From Streptomyces tauricus (lineage in GTDB: Bacteria; Actinomycetota; Actinomycetes; Streptomycetales; Streptomycetaceae): a DNA stretch of 64,000 nucleotides. Location: assembly GCF_014650955.1 (NCBI RefSeq), contig NZ_BMVY01000002.1, positions 62,001 through 126,000 on the forward strand. The letters run 5' to 3'. The position numbers and the translations under genes are program-made. The notes under the pieces were generated by a model. The model was not told the DNA's origin and did not search any database. It saw only the letters and a list, made by a program, of their open reading frames with translations. Position 1 is the first letter of the stretch. Every line of letters begins with the position of its first letter. Of this stretch, positions 7,719 through 15,444 are shown in pieces.

Positions 7719-8377
7719 GGTTCGGATGGTGACCGCCGGTGAGGGCTGGGCGCGCGGTTCCCCGCGCCCCTGGAGAGCGCCCCTTCGGGGCGGCTCTGTC
7801 TCGTACCTCTGGACGCGCAGTCCGCCAAGTGGTCGTCGACCAGGCCGCATGCCTGCATCAGGGCGTACGCCGTCGTGGGGCCCACGAAGCGGATGCCTCG
7901 CTTCTTGAGGGTCTTGGAGAGGGCCGTCGACTCGTCGGTCACCGCCGGGACGTCGGACAGCGACTTCGGGGCCGGGCGCGTGGCCGGGTCGGGGGCGAAG
8001 GACCAGATCAGCTCGTCCAGTTCGCCCGGCGCCCAGTCGACGAGCACGCGCGCGTTGGCGACCGTCGCCTCGATCTTGGCGCGGTTGCGGATGATCCCCG
8101 TGTCGGCGAGGAGGCGCTCCTTGTCGACGTCCGTGAAGGCCGCCACATCGGCGATCTTGAAAGCCGCGAAAGCCGCCCTGAAGCCCTCACGGCGACGCAG
8201 GATCGTGATCCAGGACAGCCCCGACTGGAAGGCCTCCAGGCACAGCCGCTCGTACAGGGCGTCGTCACCGTGGACCGGGCGGCCCCACTCCTCGTCGTGG
8301 TACGCCACGTAGTCGTCGGTGGACAGCGCCCAGGGGCAGCGCAGAGCCCCGTCGGCGCCCTTCAGGGCGTCGCTCAC
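7703..8377 (-). CDS. tag: DNA-3-methyladenine glycosylase I
   Basis: Base-excision repair enzyme that removes 3-methyladenine from DNA. The zinc ligands of the Tag family are all visible: Cys14, His27 (AYHDEEWGRP), His183 and Cys187 (DDHLADC). The usual protein ends soon after that last Cys. Here residues 188-224 form a basic, low-complexity tail (SRGTRQSRPEGALSRG onward). Part of the tail is encoded by the GC-rich repeat GTTCCCCGCGCCCC found elsewhere between genes. GTG 8377 overlaps the stop codon of the preceding DivIVA-like gene by four bases, so the two are co-translated. Same gene pair and relation to folP2 as in M. tuberculosis (Rv1209, tagA). Confidence 0.92.
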   Translation of the reverse strand: MSDALKGADGALRCPWALSTDDYVAYHDEEWGRPVHGDDALYERLCLEAFQSGLSWITILRRREGFRAAFAAFKIADVAAFTDVDKERLLADTGIIRNRAKIEATVANARVLVDWAPGELDELIWSFAPDPATRPAPKSLSDVPAVTDESTALSKTLKKRGIRFVGPTTAYALMQACGLVDDHLADCASRGTRQSRPEGALSRGAGNRAPSPHRRSPSEPPEAS

Positions 8378-8748
8378 CGGTGGTCCTCCTCCGCGGGCTT
8401 CTCCAGGGAGGTGACCGGGGAAGGAGCCGTGGAGGGGGTCGTAGCCGAGCGGGCGCCGGACAGCGCGGCCTCCAGGTCGGCGATACGGGCGTCCCGCTCG
8501 GCCAGTTCGGCGCCGAGGCGGTTCAGGGCGTCGTCCACGTCCGTCATGCGGTAGCCGCGCAGGGTCAACGGGAAACGCAGTGCCTCCACGTCGCCGCGGT
8601 GCACGGGGCGGTCCAGGGGAAGCGGGTCCCGCAGACGCTCCGGCGGCGCGTCGGGGAGGGCGCCGCTGTCACCGCCTCCCACGACGGAGAGGGTCACCGC
8701 GCCGACCACGACGACGAGGGCGACGACCAGGAACAGGAACATGAACAT
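8374..8748 (-). CDS. small DivIVA-domain membrane protein
   Basis: A 124-residue protein with an N-terminal membrane helix (FMFLFLVVALVVVVGAVTLSVV), then a DivIVA-type motif RFPLTLRGYRMTDVDDALNR and a short coiled coil (LGAELAERDARIADLEAALSG). Such proteins recognise curved membrane or polar growth sites; a role in localisation is inference. ATG 8748 is taken as start, with a second ATG two codons later equally possible; the ribosome site is weak (GGGGAC). It is the first gene of a two-gene operon with tag and is divergent from folP2. Counterpart of Rv1209 by order and motif. Confidence 0.85.
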   Translation of the reverse strand: MFMFLFLVVALVVVVGAVTLSVVGGGDSGALPDAPPERLRDPLPLDRPVHRGDVEALRFPLTLRGYRMTDVDDALNRLGAELAERDARIADLEAALSGARSATTPSTAPSPVTSLEKPAEEDHR

Positions 8749-8886
8749 CTCTGAGGTCCCCACGCTCTGATGCCGACGCGGGCGCGTCGGCACGGAAAGT
8801 GTCAGGCACCGATCGTGCCATGCGACTCTGACCGTTAGGGTCGCAGGCGGCCCAACGGCGACAACTACTGGGAGAGGTCACAGGGG

Positions 8887-9747
8887 ATGCTCAGGCTGGG
8901 CAGGCGCGAGTTCGACGCGCACGAGCCGGTGATCATGGCGATCGTGAACCGGACCCCGGACTCCTTCTACGACCAGGGAGCCACCTTCCGCGACGAGCCG
9001 GCGCTCGCACGCGTGGAGCAGGCGGTGTCCGAGGGAGCCGCCATCATCGACATCGGCGGGGTCAAGGCCGGGCCGGGCGAGGAAGTCACCGCCGAGGAGG
9101 AGGCGCGGCGGACCGTCGGGTTCGTCGCCGAGGTGCGGCGCCGCTTCCCCGACGTGATCATCAGCGTCGACACCTGGCGGCACGAGGTCGGCGAGGCCGT
9201 GTGCGAGGCCGGCGCGGACCTGCTGAACGACGCGTGGGGCGGGGTCGATCCGCGGCTCGCGGAGGTCGCCGGGCGGTACGGGGCGGGGATCGTGTGTACG
9301 CACGCGGGCGGTACGCAGCCTCGTACGCGGCCGCATCGCATCGCCTACGACGACGTCATGGCCGACATCCTCGAGGTGACGGTGGGGCTCGCCGAGCGGG
9401 CGGTGGCCCTGGGGGTGCCCCGTGAGTCCGTGCTGATCGATCCCGGGCACGACTTCGGGAAGAACACGCGGCACAGTCTGGAGGCGACGCGGCGGCTCGG
9501 GGAGATGGTGTCCACGGGGTGGCCGGTGCTGGTGTCGTTGTCCAACAAGGACTTCGTGGGGGAGACGCTCGACCGGCCGGTCAAGGAGCGGGTGGTGGGG
9601 ACGCTCGCGACCACTGCCGTGTCGGCTTGGCTGGGGGCTCAGGTGTATCGGGTGCACGAGGTCGCCGAGACGCGGCAGGTCCTGGACATGGTGGCGTCGA
9701 TCGCGGGCCACCGCCCACCGGCGGTCGCCCGCCGGGGTCTGGCGTAG
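8887..9747 (+). CDS. folP2: dihydropteroate synthase homologue FolP2
   Basis: TIM-barrel pterin-binding protein, 286 residues. Family motifs include NRTPDSFYD (substrate loop), ISVDTWRHE, LLNDAWGG and DPGHDFGKNTRHS. In canonical enzymes these bind pterin diphosphate and p-aminobenzoate to make dihydropteroate. From memory, the second actinobacterial copy, FolP2, lacks folate activity in mycobacteria and sits beside gpgS, the glucosyl-3-phosphoglycerate synthase gene. No gpgS is present here; folP2 instead faces the DivIVA-tag pair. Real function is therefore uncertain. ATG 8887 follows GAGAGGTCACAGGG. Confidence 0.88.
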   Translation: MLRLGRREFDAHEPVIMAIVNRTPDSFYDQGATFRDEPALARVEQAVSEGAAIIDIGGVKAGPGEEVTAEEEARRTVGFVAEVRRRFPDVIISVDTWRHEVGEAVCEAGADLLNDAWGGVDPRLAEVAGRYGAGIVCTHAGGTQPRTRPHRIAYDDVMADILEVTVGLAERAVALGVPRESVLIDPGHDFGKNTRHSLEATRRLGEMVSTGWPVLVSLSNKDFVGETLDRPVKERVVGTLATTAVSAWLGAQVYRVHEVAETRQVLDMVASIAGHRPPAVARRGLA

Positions 9748-9752
9748 GCGTT

Positions 9753-9912
9753 TCGTCGCCCCCGCCGCCCCTACCCGGTCCCATCCCGCATGGGGGCTGC
9801 GCCCCCTCGCCCCCGTTGTCCTCAAACGCCGGACGGGCTGAAGGATCAGCCCCTCCGGCGTTTGAGGAGCGGGGGTTCGGGGGCCGGCCCCCGAGGCAGG
9901 GGCGGAAGCCCC
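9753..9912. repeat. nested palindromic intergenic element, copy A
   Basis: Core inverted repeat CTCAAACGCCGGACGGGCTG... with its near-complement, arms 9821-9841 and 9846-9866 around a four-base loop. GC-rich outer parts flank it (GCCCCCGCCGCCCCTACCCG on the left, GGGGCGGAAGCC on the right). It lies between the convergent folP2 and LOG genes and can act as a bidirectional terminator. Same core at 30.8, 41.0, 59.9 and 63.2 kb. Confidence 0.9.
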
Positions 9913-9914
9913 TC

Positions 9915-10673
9915 CTACCTGCCCGCCTCCTTCGAGACCAAAGCCACCGCCTCGTCCACGTCGTCCGTGAGGTGGAACAGGAGCAGGTCCTTTTCCGAGG
10001 CCTTGCCCTGGGCGATCAGGGTGTTCTTGAGCCAGTCGACCAGCCCGCCCCAGTACTCCGTACCGAAGAGCACGATCGGGAAGCGCGTGACCTTCTGGGT
10101 CTGCACGAGCGTGAGGGCCTCGAAGAGCTCGTCCAGCGTGCCGAGACCGCCCGGCAGCACCACGAACCCCTGCGCGTACTTCACGAACATCATTTTCCGT
10201 ACGAAGAAGTACCGGAAGTTCAGCCCGATGTCGACGTACTCGTTGAGCCCCTGCTCGAAGGGCAGCTCGATGCCGAGGCCGACAGAGATGCCCTTCGCCT
10301 CGCAGGCACCCTTGTTGGCGGCCTCCATGGCCCCCGGACCACCGCCGGTGATCACCGCGAAGCCCGCCTCGACCAGGCCACGGCCGAGCGCGACGCCCGC
10401 CTCGTACTCGGCCGATCCCGCCGGTGTGCGCGCCGACCCGAACACGCTGATGGCGGCCGGGAGTTCGGCCAGCGTGCCGAAGCCCTCGATGAACTCCGAC
10501 TGGATGCGCAGCACGCGCCAGGGATCGGTGTGCACCCAGTCCGACGGCCCGCCGGCGTCCAGCAGCCGCTGGTCCGTCGTACTCGCCTGCACCTGCCCCC
10601 GCCTGCGCAGCACGGGGCCCAGCTGCTGCTCCTCCGGTGGCTGCTTGCTGCCCTCGGGGTTGCCGGTAGCCAT
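9915..10673 (-). CDS. LOG-family protein (TIGR00730), nucleotide 5'-monophosphate phosphoribohydrolase
   Basis: Predicted to cut the N-glycosidic bond of cytokinin-type nucleoside monophosphates, the LOG reaction. The 252 residues include the Rossmann glycine loop ISVFGSART, the GGGPGAMEAANKGA motif and the family signature PGGLGTLDELFE with its catalytic Glu. An N-terminal extension of about 70 residues precedes the fold, as in long actinobacterial members. ATG 10673 has GGAGGGAGC upstream. From memory, the mycobacterial counterpart Rv1205 makes cytokinins. It lies downstream of dapE on the same strand with an 87-base gap that holds a perfect palindrome, suggesting its own control. Confidence 0.88.
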   Translation of the reverse strand: MATGNPEGSKQPPEEQQLGPVLRRRGQVQASTTDQRLLDAGGPSDWVHTDPWRVLRIQSEFIEGFGTLAELPAAISVFGSARTPAGSAEYEAGVALGRGLVEAGFAVITGGGPGAMEAANKGACEAKGISVGLGIELPFEQGLNEYVDIGLNFRYFFVRKMMFVKYAQGFVVLPGGLGTLDELFEALTLVQTQKVTRFPIVLFGTEYWGGLVDWLKNTLIAQGKASEKDLLLFHLTDDVDEAVALVSKEAGR

Positions 10674-10708
10674 GTCCGCTCCCTCCGCTTGCCGATCGTT
10701 CCTCCTCA

Positions 10709-10722
10709 GCGTAGATCTACGC
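10709..10722. promoter_or_regulatory. perfect 14-bp palindrome upstream of LOG gene
   Basis: GCGTAGATCTACGC reads the same on both strands and lies 36 bases before the LOG start codon, a usual place for a repressor site. No cognate regulator is identifiable in the window. Confidence 0.5.
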
Positions 10723-10760
10723 GGGTTAAGGAAGGGGGACGCCGGCATGTCCGCCGCGGA

Positions 10761-11840
10761 TCAGGCGGTCAGCCAGGCCCTCAGCCGCTCCTCGCCCGCC
10801 AGGATTTTGGCGGTTTCGACCCGTTCGTCACGCTTGTGCGCCAAGTGCGGGTTGCCGGGCCCGTAGTTGACCGCCGGGACGCCCAGCGCGCTGAAGCGGG
10901 AGACGTCCGTCCAGCCGTACTTGGGCTGCGGGGTGCCTCCGACGGCCTCGATGAAGGCCGCCGCGGCCGGATGCGAGAGGCCCGGCAGCGCCGCCCCGCT
11001 GTGGTCGTCGACCACGAACTCGTCCACGCCGCAGTCGGCGAAGACCTCGCGGACATGGGCGAGTGCCTCCTCCTCGCTGCGGTCGGGCGCGTAACGGAAG
11101 TTGACGCTCACCACGCACTCGTCGGGGATGACGTTGCCCGCCACCCCGCCCGAGATGCCGACGGCGTTCAGGCCCTCGCGGTATTCGAGGCCGTCGATGA
11201 CCGGGTAACGCGGCTCGTAGGAGGCGAGGCGGGCGAGGATCGGGGAGGCGGCGTGGATGGCGTTGGAGCCCATCCAGCTGCGCGCCGAGTGCGCCCGCTC
11301 CCCCGTGGTCTTCAGGAGCACCCTGAGGGTCCCCTGACAGCCGCCCTCGACCTGTCCGTCGGAGGGCTCCAGGAGGACCGCGAAGTCGCCCTCCAGCCAC
11401 TCGGGGTGCGCCTCGGCCACGTGCTTGAGGCCGTTCAGGTCGGCGGCGACCTCTTCGTTGTCGTAGAAGATGAAGGTGAGGTCGCGGTTGGGGGCCGGCA
11501 CCGTGGCCGCGATCCGCAGCTGGACCGCGACGCCCGACTTCATGTCGCAGGTGCCGCAGCCCCAGAGCACGCCGTCCTCGTCCAGGCGTGAGGGCACGTT
11601 GTCCGCGATGGGCACCGTGTCGATGTGCCCGGCCAGGATGACGCGCTCGGCCCGGCCCAGGTTCGTGCGCGCGACGACGTTGTTGCCGTACCGGTCGACC
11701 GTGAGGTGCGGCAGGGCGCGCAGGGCGGTCTCGACGGCGTCCGCGAGGGGCTTCTCGGTGCCGCTCTCCGACGGGAAGTCGACGAGCCGCGCGGTGAGCC
11801 GGGCGGCGTCCAGTGTGAGGTCAAGTGGGGTGTCGGCCAT
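10761..11840 (-). CDS. dapE: succinyl-diaminopimelate desuccinylase
   Basis: Zinc peptidase-family M20 enzyme that removes succinate from N-succinyl-LL-diaminopimelate, giving LL-DAP for lysine and peptidoglycan. Streptomyces cross-links through LL-DAP. The 359 residues show the M20 metal ligands His72 (GHIDTVP), Asp99 (GTCDMKSG) and the catalytic/ligand pair Glu129-Glu130 (YDNEEVA). The dimerisation domain follows (ERAHSARSWMGSNAIH), then the C-terminal ligand His in NPHLAHKRDE. ATG 11840 gives the normal length. Another gene of the pathway, dapC, lies about 2.4 kb away on the same strand. Confidence 0.95.
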   Translation of the reverse strand: MADTPLDLTLDAARLTARLVDFPSESGTEKPLADAVETALRALPHLTVDRYGNNVVARTNLGRAERVILAGHIDTVPIADNVPSRLDEDGVLWGCGTCDMKSGVAVQLRIAATVPAPNRDLTFIFYDNEEVAADLNGLKHVAEAHPEWLEGDFAVLLEPSDGQVEGGCQGTLRVLLKTTGERAHSARSWMGSNAIHAASPILARLASYEPRYPVIDGLEYREGLNAVGISGGVAGNVIPDECVVSVNFRYAPDRSEEEALAHVREVFADCGVDEFVVDDHSGAALPGLSHPAAAAFIEAVGGTPQPKYGWTDVSRFSALGVPAVNYGPGNPHLAHKRDERVETAKILAGEERLRAWLTA

Positions 11841-11954
11841 GCCGTCGACCCTAACGCGCCCGCTCCGGCGGGCTACCCCAGAGACTTGTCCACGAGCCCG
11901 CGGATCTCGGGAACCTCACACGGCCCCGACAGTACTCTCCAGTACCTTGTACGC

Positions 11955-12971
11955 GTGCCTGAGCCGTCCCCCACTTCCGTCGCTCCCGTACGCCGTGGCC
12001 GCTTCCTCCGTTTCGGAGCGGCGCTCGTCGTACTGCTCGGCGTCGCGGCCTACCTCGCCGTGCAGTACCTGACCGGCGGGACCGGAGTGCCCAAGTGCAC
12101 GGTCGTCTCCGCCGACGGCGACGGCACGTCGTACGAGTTCACGGCGGAGCAGGCGGTGAACGCGGCGACGATCACCGCGGTCGGCACCAACCGCGGCATG
12201 CCCGAGCGGGCCGTCACCATCGCTCTCGCGACGGCCCTCCAGGAGTCGGCCCTGCGCAACCTCGGCCATGGCGACCGGGACTCACTGGGACTCTTCCAGC
12301 AGCGGCCCTCGCAGGGCTGGGGCACGGAGCAGGAGATCCTGGATCCGGCGTACGCGGCGGGCGAGTTCTACGAGCATCTGGACAAGGTGCCCGACTACGC
12401 GGACCTGCCGCTCACCGTCGCCGCGCAGCGCGTCCAGCGCAGCGGCTTCCCGGAGGCGTACGCGAAGCACGAGCCGGACGCGACGCTCCTCGCGGCGGCC
12501 CTCACCGGTCGCGCCGCCGCCACCCTCACCTGCGAGGGCCGCCCGGACCCGCGGCCCGGCGGCCCGGAGTCCGTACGCACGGCGCTCGTACGGGACTTCG
12601 GGCGCGGGGCCTTCCAGGAGGCGGGCGCCGCGGTGGCCGCGAGCCCCTCGGCCGACCCGTCGGCCGGCCCCTCGTCCACGTCGTCGTCGCCGTCCACTCC
12701 TTCCGTGCCGTCCGCCTCGGTGAGCGCCTCCGACGGCAAGCGCACGGTGATCGTGCCCGTGCCGGAGAAGGCGGCCACCGGGGGCGGGCAGCGGCAGCGC
12801 GGCTGGGCCCTCGCACACTGGGCCGTCGCCAACTCGTCCGCACTGCACGTCGAACGGGTCTCCTACGCGGGCCGGGTGTGGACCGCCGGCAGCACCCGCA
12901 GCGAGTGGCGCGACGACGAGTCGGGCGCGCGGAACGCCGCGGGCGAGGTTCGAATCGTCACCGGGCAGTAG
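11955..12971 (+). CDS. membrane protein with predicted lysozyme-like domain
   Basis: A 338-residue protein with a cytoplasmic basic N-terminus, one membrane helix at about 20-42 (FGAALVVLLGVAAYLAVQYL) and an outside domain. Residues 60-190 carry LATALQESALRNLGHGDRDS then LGLFQQRPSQGWGT. This resembles lytic transglycosylases and goose-type lysozymes, with Glu97 in the catalytic position. A Ser/Pro/Thr linker (about 225-260) leads to a C-terminal region of about 70 residues of unknown fold. The GTG at 11955 has no clear ribosome site and lies close to a TACCTTGTACGC stretch, so a leaderless message is possible. Homologues are sometimes labelled heavy metal transporter, which the sequence does not support. 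The leaderless protein at 40461-41009 shares the motif. Confidence 0.75.
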   Translation: MPEPSPTSVAPVRRGRFLRFGAALVVLLGVAAYLAVQYLTGGTGVPKCTVVSADGDGTSYEFTAEQAVNAATITAVGTNRGMPERAVTIALATALQESALRNLGHGDRDSLGLFQQRPSQGWGTEQEILDPAYAAGEFYEHLDKVPDYADLPLTVAAQRVQRSGFPEAYAKHEPDATLLAAALTGRAAATLTCEGRPDPRPGGPESVRTALVRDFGRGAFQEAGAAVAASPSADPSAGPSSTSSSPSTPSVPSASVSASDGKRTVIVPVPEKAATGGGQRQRGWALAHWAVANSSALHVERVSYAGRVWTAGSTRSEWRDDESGARNAAGEVRIVTGQ

Positions 12972-13332
12972 TACGGGCCCTCACCCGTTGGTGGCACTCC
13001 CGGCGTGCCATGTCGACACACCGCCGCACTTTTCCGCGGCCCTTTCCCGCACTTGCCCCGCGCCTGTCCCATGGGCGTCAAATCCCTTGCCAGCAAAGGG
13101 CTGTAGGGATTCGGCGAACTTTCCGGCCGGGCCTTCTTTGCCCGGGTTTCTCCGCAGCCGATAATGCGACGCATTACCAACTCTTTACTTCGGGCCACCG
13201 CAACCTTCGCGGGCTTCGAGCGGTAGTCACTGCGTCCGAGCCCGGAACGATCAACAGCCGGTCGACAGCCAGTCGGTCAACTGCCGGGCACGGTGGAAGA
13301 TTTCATCGTTCTCTCCCCGTCAAAGGAGCACC
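12972..13332. promoter_or_regulatory. intergenic region upstream of secreted Ala/Thr-rich protein
   Basis: No gene seen. An AT-richer patch at about 13145-13195 (ATTACCAACTCTTTACTTCG) is the likeliest promoter position for the gene at 13333, which has AAAGGAGCACC just before its ATG. No clear terminator for the gene at 11955 was found. Confidence 0.45.
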
Positions 13333-13770
13333 ATGTCCCTCCCCCTGACCCGTCGGATCGCCCGTGTCGCGCTGCTCATCGCAGCGGGAGCGGCACCCGT
13401 GGTCGGTGCGGCCGGCTCCGCGAGCGCGGCCGAACTGCCGGCCACCCCCGACCTCGGCGGCCTGAGCGCGCTGGACAACGCGGGCACCACGGTCGACGGT
13501 GCCGCGCAGAACGCCACCGGGATGGCCGGCGAAACGGGCAGCAAGGCCGTGAAGAAGGCCGTGCCGACCGCGGGCAAGACGAGCGGCAAGGCCGTCAAGA
13601 CCGCGACGCCCGCCGCGCAGAAGACCGCCGGGGACGTTGCCGGGACCACGGGTGACGTGCTCGGTGACACCGCGGGGTCGGCGACCGGTGGTGGGCTGCC
13701 GACCGACGCGGTCTCGAAGGGTGGGCTGCCGACCGAGGGGCTGCCGCTGCAGGGGCTGCCGCTCGGCTGA
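13333..13770 (+). CDS. small secreted Ala/Thr/Gly/Lys-rich protein
   Basis: A 145-residue protein with a clear signal peptide (MSLPLTRRIARVALLIAAGA, cleavage likely after SASA at about residue 32). The mature part is low-complexity, rich in Ala, Thr, Gly and Lys, with repeated segments such as GSKAVKKAVPTAGKTSG and a C-terminal GLPTEGLPLQGLPLG repeat. No enzyme motif. Such proteins are common in Streptomyces and may be wall-associated; the frequent database label ATP-binding protein has no visible support. Strong ribosome site AAGGAG. It is followed by a repeat-rich gap. Confidence 0.8.
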   Translation: MSLPLTRRIARVALLIAAGAAPVVGAAGSASAAELPATPDLGGLSALDNAGTTVDGAAQNATGMAGETGSKAVKKAVPTAGKTSGKAVKTATPAAQKTAGDVAGTTGDVLGDTAGSATGGGLPTDAVSKGGLPTEGLPLQGLPLG

Positions 13771-14208
13771 TCGGCTTGCCGCCGGGGCGGCTTGTGCGGT
13801 GAAGGGGTTCAGGGGGTTTCCCCCTGGGCCCCTTCGCCTTTTCGCGTGCGCGGGCCTGCGGCGCTGCGGCGGGGGTTGGTAGTGAGGTGCGGGTCCGTCG
13901 TTGCTGGGCGCGCAGTTCCCCGCGCCCCTGGACGGCGGCCCTTCGGGCGCCGATGGATGCTGGGCGCCGGCAGACGGTGTACGCCGTCAGGCAGGGGCGT
14001 CGGCAGAAGGTGTACGCCGTCAGGCCGGGGGTCGGCAGACCGTTGCGCCGTCAGGGCAGGGGGCCGGCAGACCGTTGCGCCGTCAGGGCAGGGGTCGGCA
14101 GACCGTTGCGCCGTCAGGGCAGGGGTCGGCAGACCGTTGCGCCGTCAGGGCAGGGGTCGGCAGATGGTGGATGCCCTCAAGGGGTGGGTGGCCGGGCCGT
14201 GTGTGGTC
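13771..14208. repeat. intergenic region with 31-33-bp tandem array (seven copies)
   Basis: The left part (13905-13960) has one copy of the GCGCAGTTCCCCGCGCCCCT motif. From 13966 to about 14170 a unit beginning GTCGGCAGACCGTTGCGCCG repeats. Starts are at 13966, 13999, 14031, 14063, 14094, 14125 and 14156, and the last three intervals are exactly 31. Copies 3-6 are nearly identical; the first two are diverged (GGTGTACGCCGT). No spacer differs, so this is a minisatellite, not CRISPR. Long frames across it are repeat artefacts. It sits between convergent gene ends. Confidence 0.85.
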
Positions 14209-15315
14209 TCAGGTTGCGGGGTGTGTCAGGCGGGATGTTGCCGCCCGGACCCTTTCGTCTGTTGCTGTGAGGGCCACTCGGATGAAGTGGGCGCCTGCTG
14301 GGCCGTAGAAGTCGCCCGGGGCCACCAGGATGCCGAGCGTGGCCAGGTGGGCCACCGTGTCCCAGCAGGACTCGTCCCGGGTCGCCCAGAGGTACAGGCT
14401 CGCCTCGCTGTGCTCGATGCGGAAGCCGTGGCCGACCAGGGCTTCGCGCAGGGCCTTGCGGCGGGCCGCGTACCGCTCGCGCTGCTCCTGGACGTGGGTG
14501 TCGTCCGAGAGGGCGGCCACCGTGGCGGCCTGGGTGGGCGCGGACGTCATCATGCCGCCGTGCTTGCGGATCTGGAGCAGGTCGCCCAGGACCGCCGGGT
14601 CACCGGCGAGGAACGCCGACCGGTAGCCCGCGAGGTTCGACCGCTTCGACAGCGAGTGGACCGCGAGGATCCCCTCGTACGAGCCGCCGCACACCTCGGG
14701 GTGCAGGACCGAGACCGGGTCGGCCTCCCAGCCCAGTTCGATGTAGCACTCGTCGGCGAGGACGAGGACGCCGTGCTCGCGCGCCCAGGCGACGATCCGG
14801 GTGAGTTCCCGCTGGGAGAGCACCCGGCCCGTGGGGTTGGACGGGGAGTTCAGCCACAGCAGCTTCAGGCCCGCGGGGTCCAGCTCCGTGGGGTCGTCGT
14901 ACGCCACGTGGTCCGCGCGGGCGAGGCGGGCGCCGACCTCGTACGTCGGGTACGCCAGGCGCGGGTAGGCCACCCTGTCCCCCGGGCCGAGGCCCAGCTG
15001 GGTCGGCAGCCAGGCCACCAGTTCCTTGGAGCCGACCACCGGGAGGACGTTGCGGTGGGTGAGGTCCCGCGCGCCCAGCCGTCGTCCGCACCAGCCGACC
15101 AGCGCGTCCCGCAGCTCCGGAGTGCCCCACACCGTCGGATAGCCGGGCGAGTCGGCGGCCGCGACCAGAGCTTTCTGGATCAGCTCGGGCACCGGGTCGA
15201 CCGGGGTGCCGACGGAGAGGTCGACGATGCCGTCCGGGTGCGCGGCGGCCTTCGTCTTGAAGGGCTCCAGCTTGTCCCAGGGAAAGGCGGGAAGCCGGTC
15301 GGAGACTGCGGACAC
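14209..15315 (-). CDS. dapC: succinyldiaminopimelate aminotransferase
   Basis: PLP-dependent class I/II aminotransferase that forms N-succinyl-LL-diaminopimelate in lysine and wall synthesis. The PLP Lys lies in SLSKRSNLAGYR; the substrate/PLP motifs NSPSNPTGRVLS and LADECYIELGW are present, as is the C-terminal Arg in HFIRVALTA. GTG 15315 gives 368 residues starting VSAVSDRLPAFPWDKL, the usual start for actinobacterial DapC; an earlier ATG would add an unconserved, Arg-rich stretch. Directly upstream is the ferredoxin gene, the fdxC-dapC order of mycobacteria. Confidence 0.93.
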   Translation of the reverse strand: MSAVSDRLPAFPWDKLEPFKTKAAAHPDGIVDLSVGTPVDPVPELIQKALVAAADSPGYPTVWGTPELRDALVGWCGRRLGARDLTHRNVLPVVGSKELVAWLPTQLGLGPGDRVAYPRLAYPTYEVGARLARADHVAYDDPTELDPAGLKLLWLNSPSNPTGRVLSQRELTRIVAWAREHGVLVLADECYIELGWEADPVSVLHPEVCGGSYEGILAVHSLSKRSNLAGYRSAFLAGDPAVLGDLLQIRKHGGMMTSAPTQAATVAALSDDTHVQEQRERYAARRKALREALVGHGFRIEHSEASLYLWATRDESCWDTVAHLATLGILVAPGDFYGPAGAHFIRVALTATDERVRAATSRLTHPAT

Positions 15316-15362
15316 GGGTTCTGGCTCACTTTCTGCACGGCGAGAACGGCGGCAAAAACAGC

Positions 15363-15393
15363 GGTCCCGCACGGCGGCGGGCCGTACGGGACC
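15363..15393 (-). terminator. hairpin between ferredoxin gene and dapC
   Basis: GGTCCCGCACGG pairs with CCGTACGGGACC (11 of 12 pairs) around a short GC loop, 52 bases after the ferredoxin stop codon. It likely ends or reduces ferredoxin transcription before dapC. Confidence 0.7.
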
Positions 15394-15444
15394 GAGGCGG
15401 CGCCCACGGCTGTCGCCGGAGGGGGCCGCCGACGCACGGGCCGC

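Noticed and set aside
9519-11591. 690-codon plus-strand frame opposite the LOG and dapE genes
   Set aside because: Antisense shadow of high-GC codons; the minus strand carries complete families with catalytic motifs.
13966-14170. Possible CRISPR array
   Set aside because: Units are joined directly with no unique spacers and no cas genes are near.
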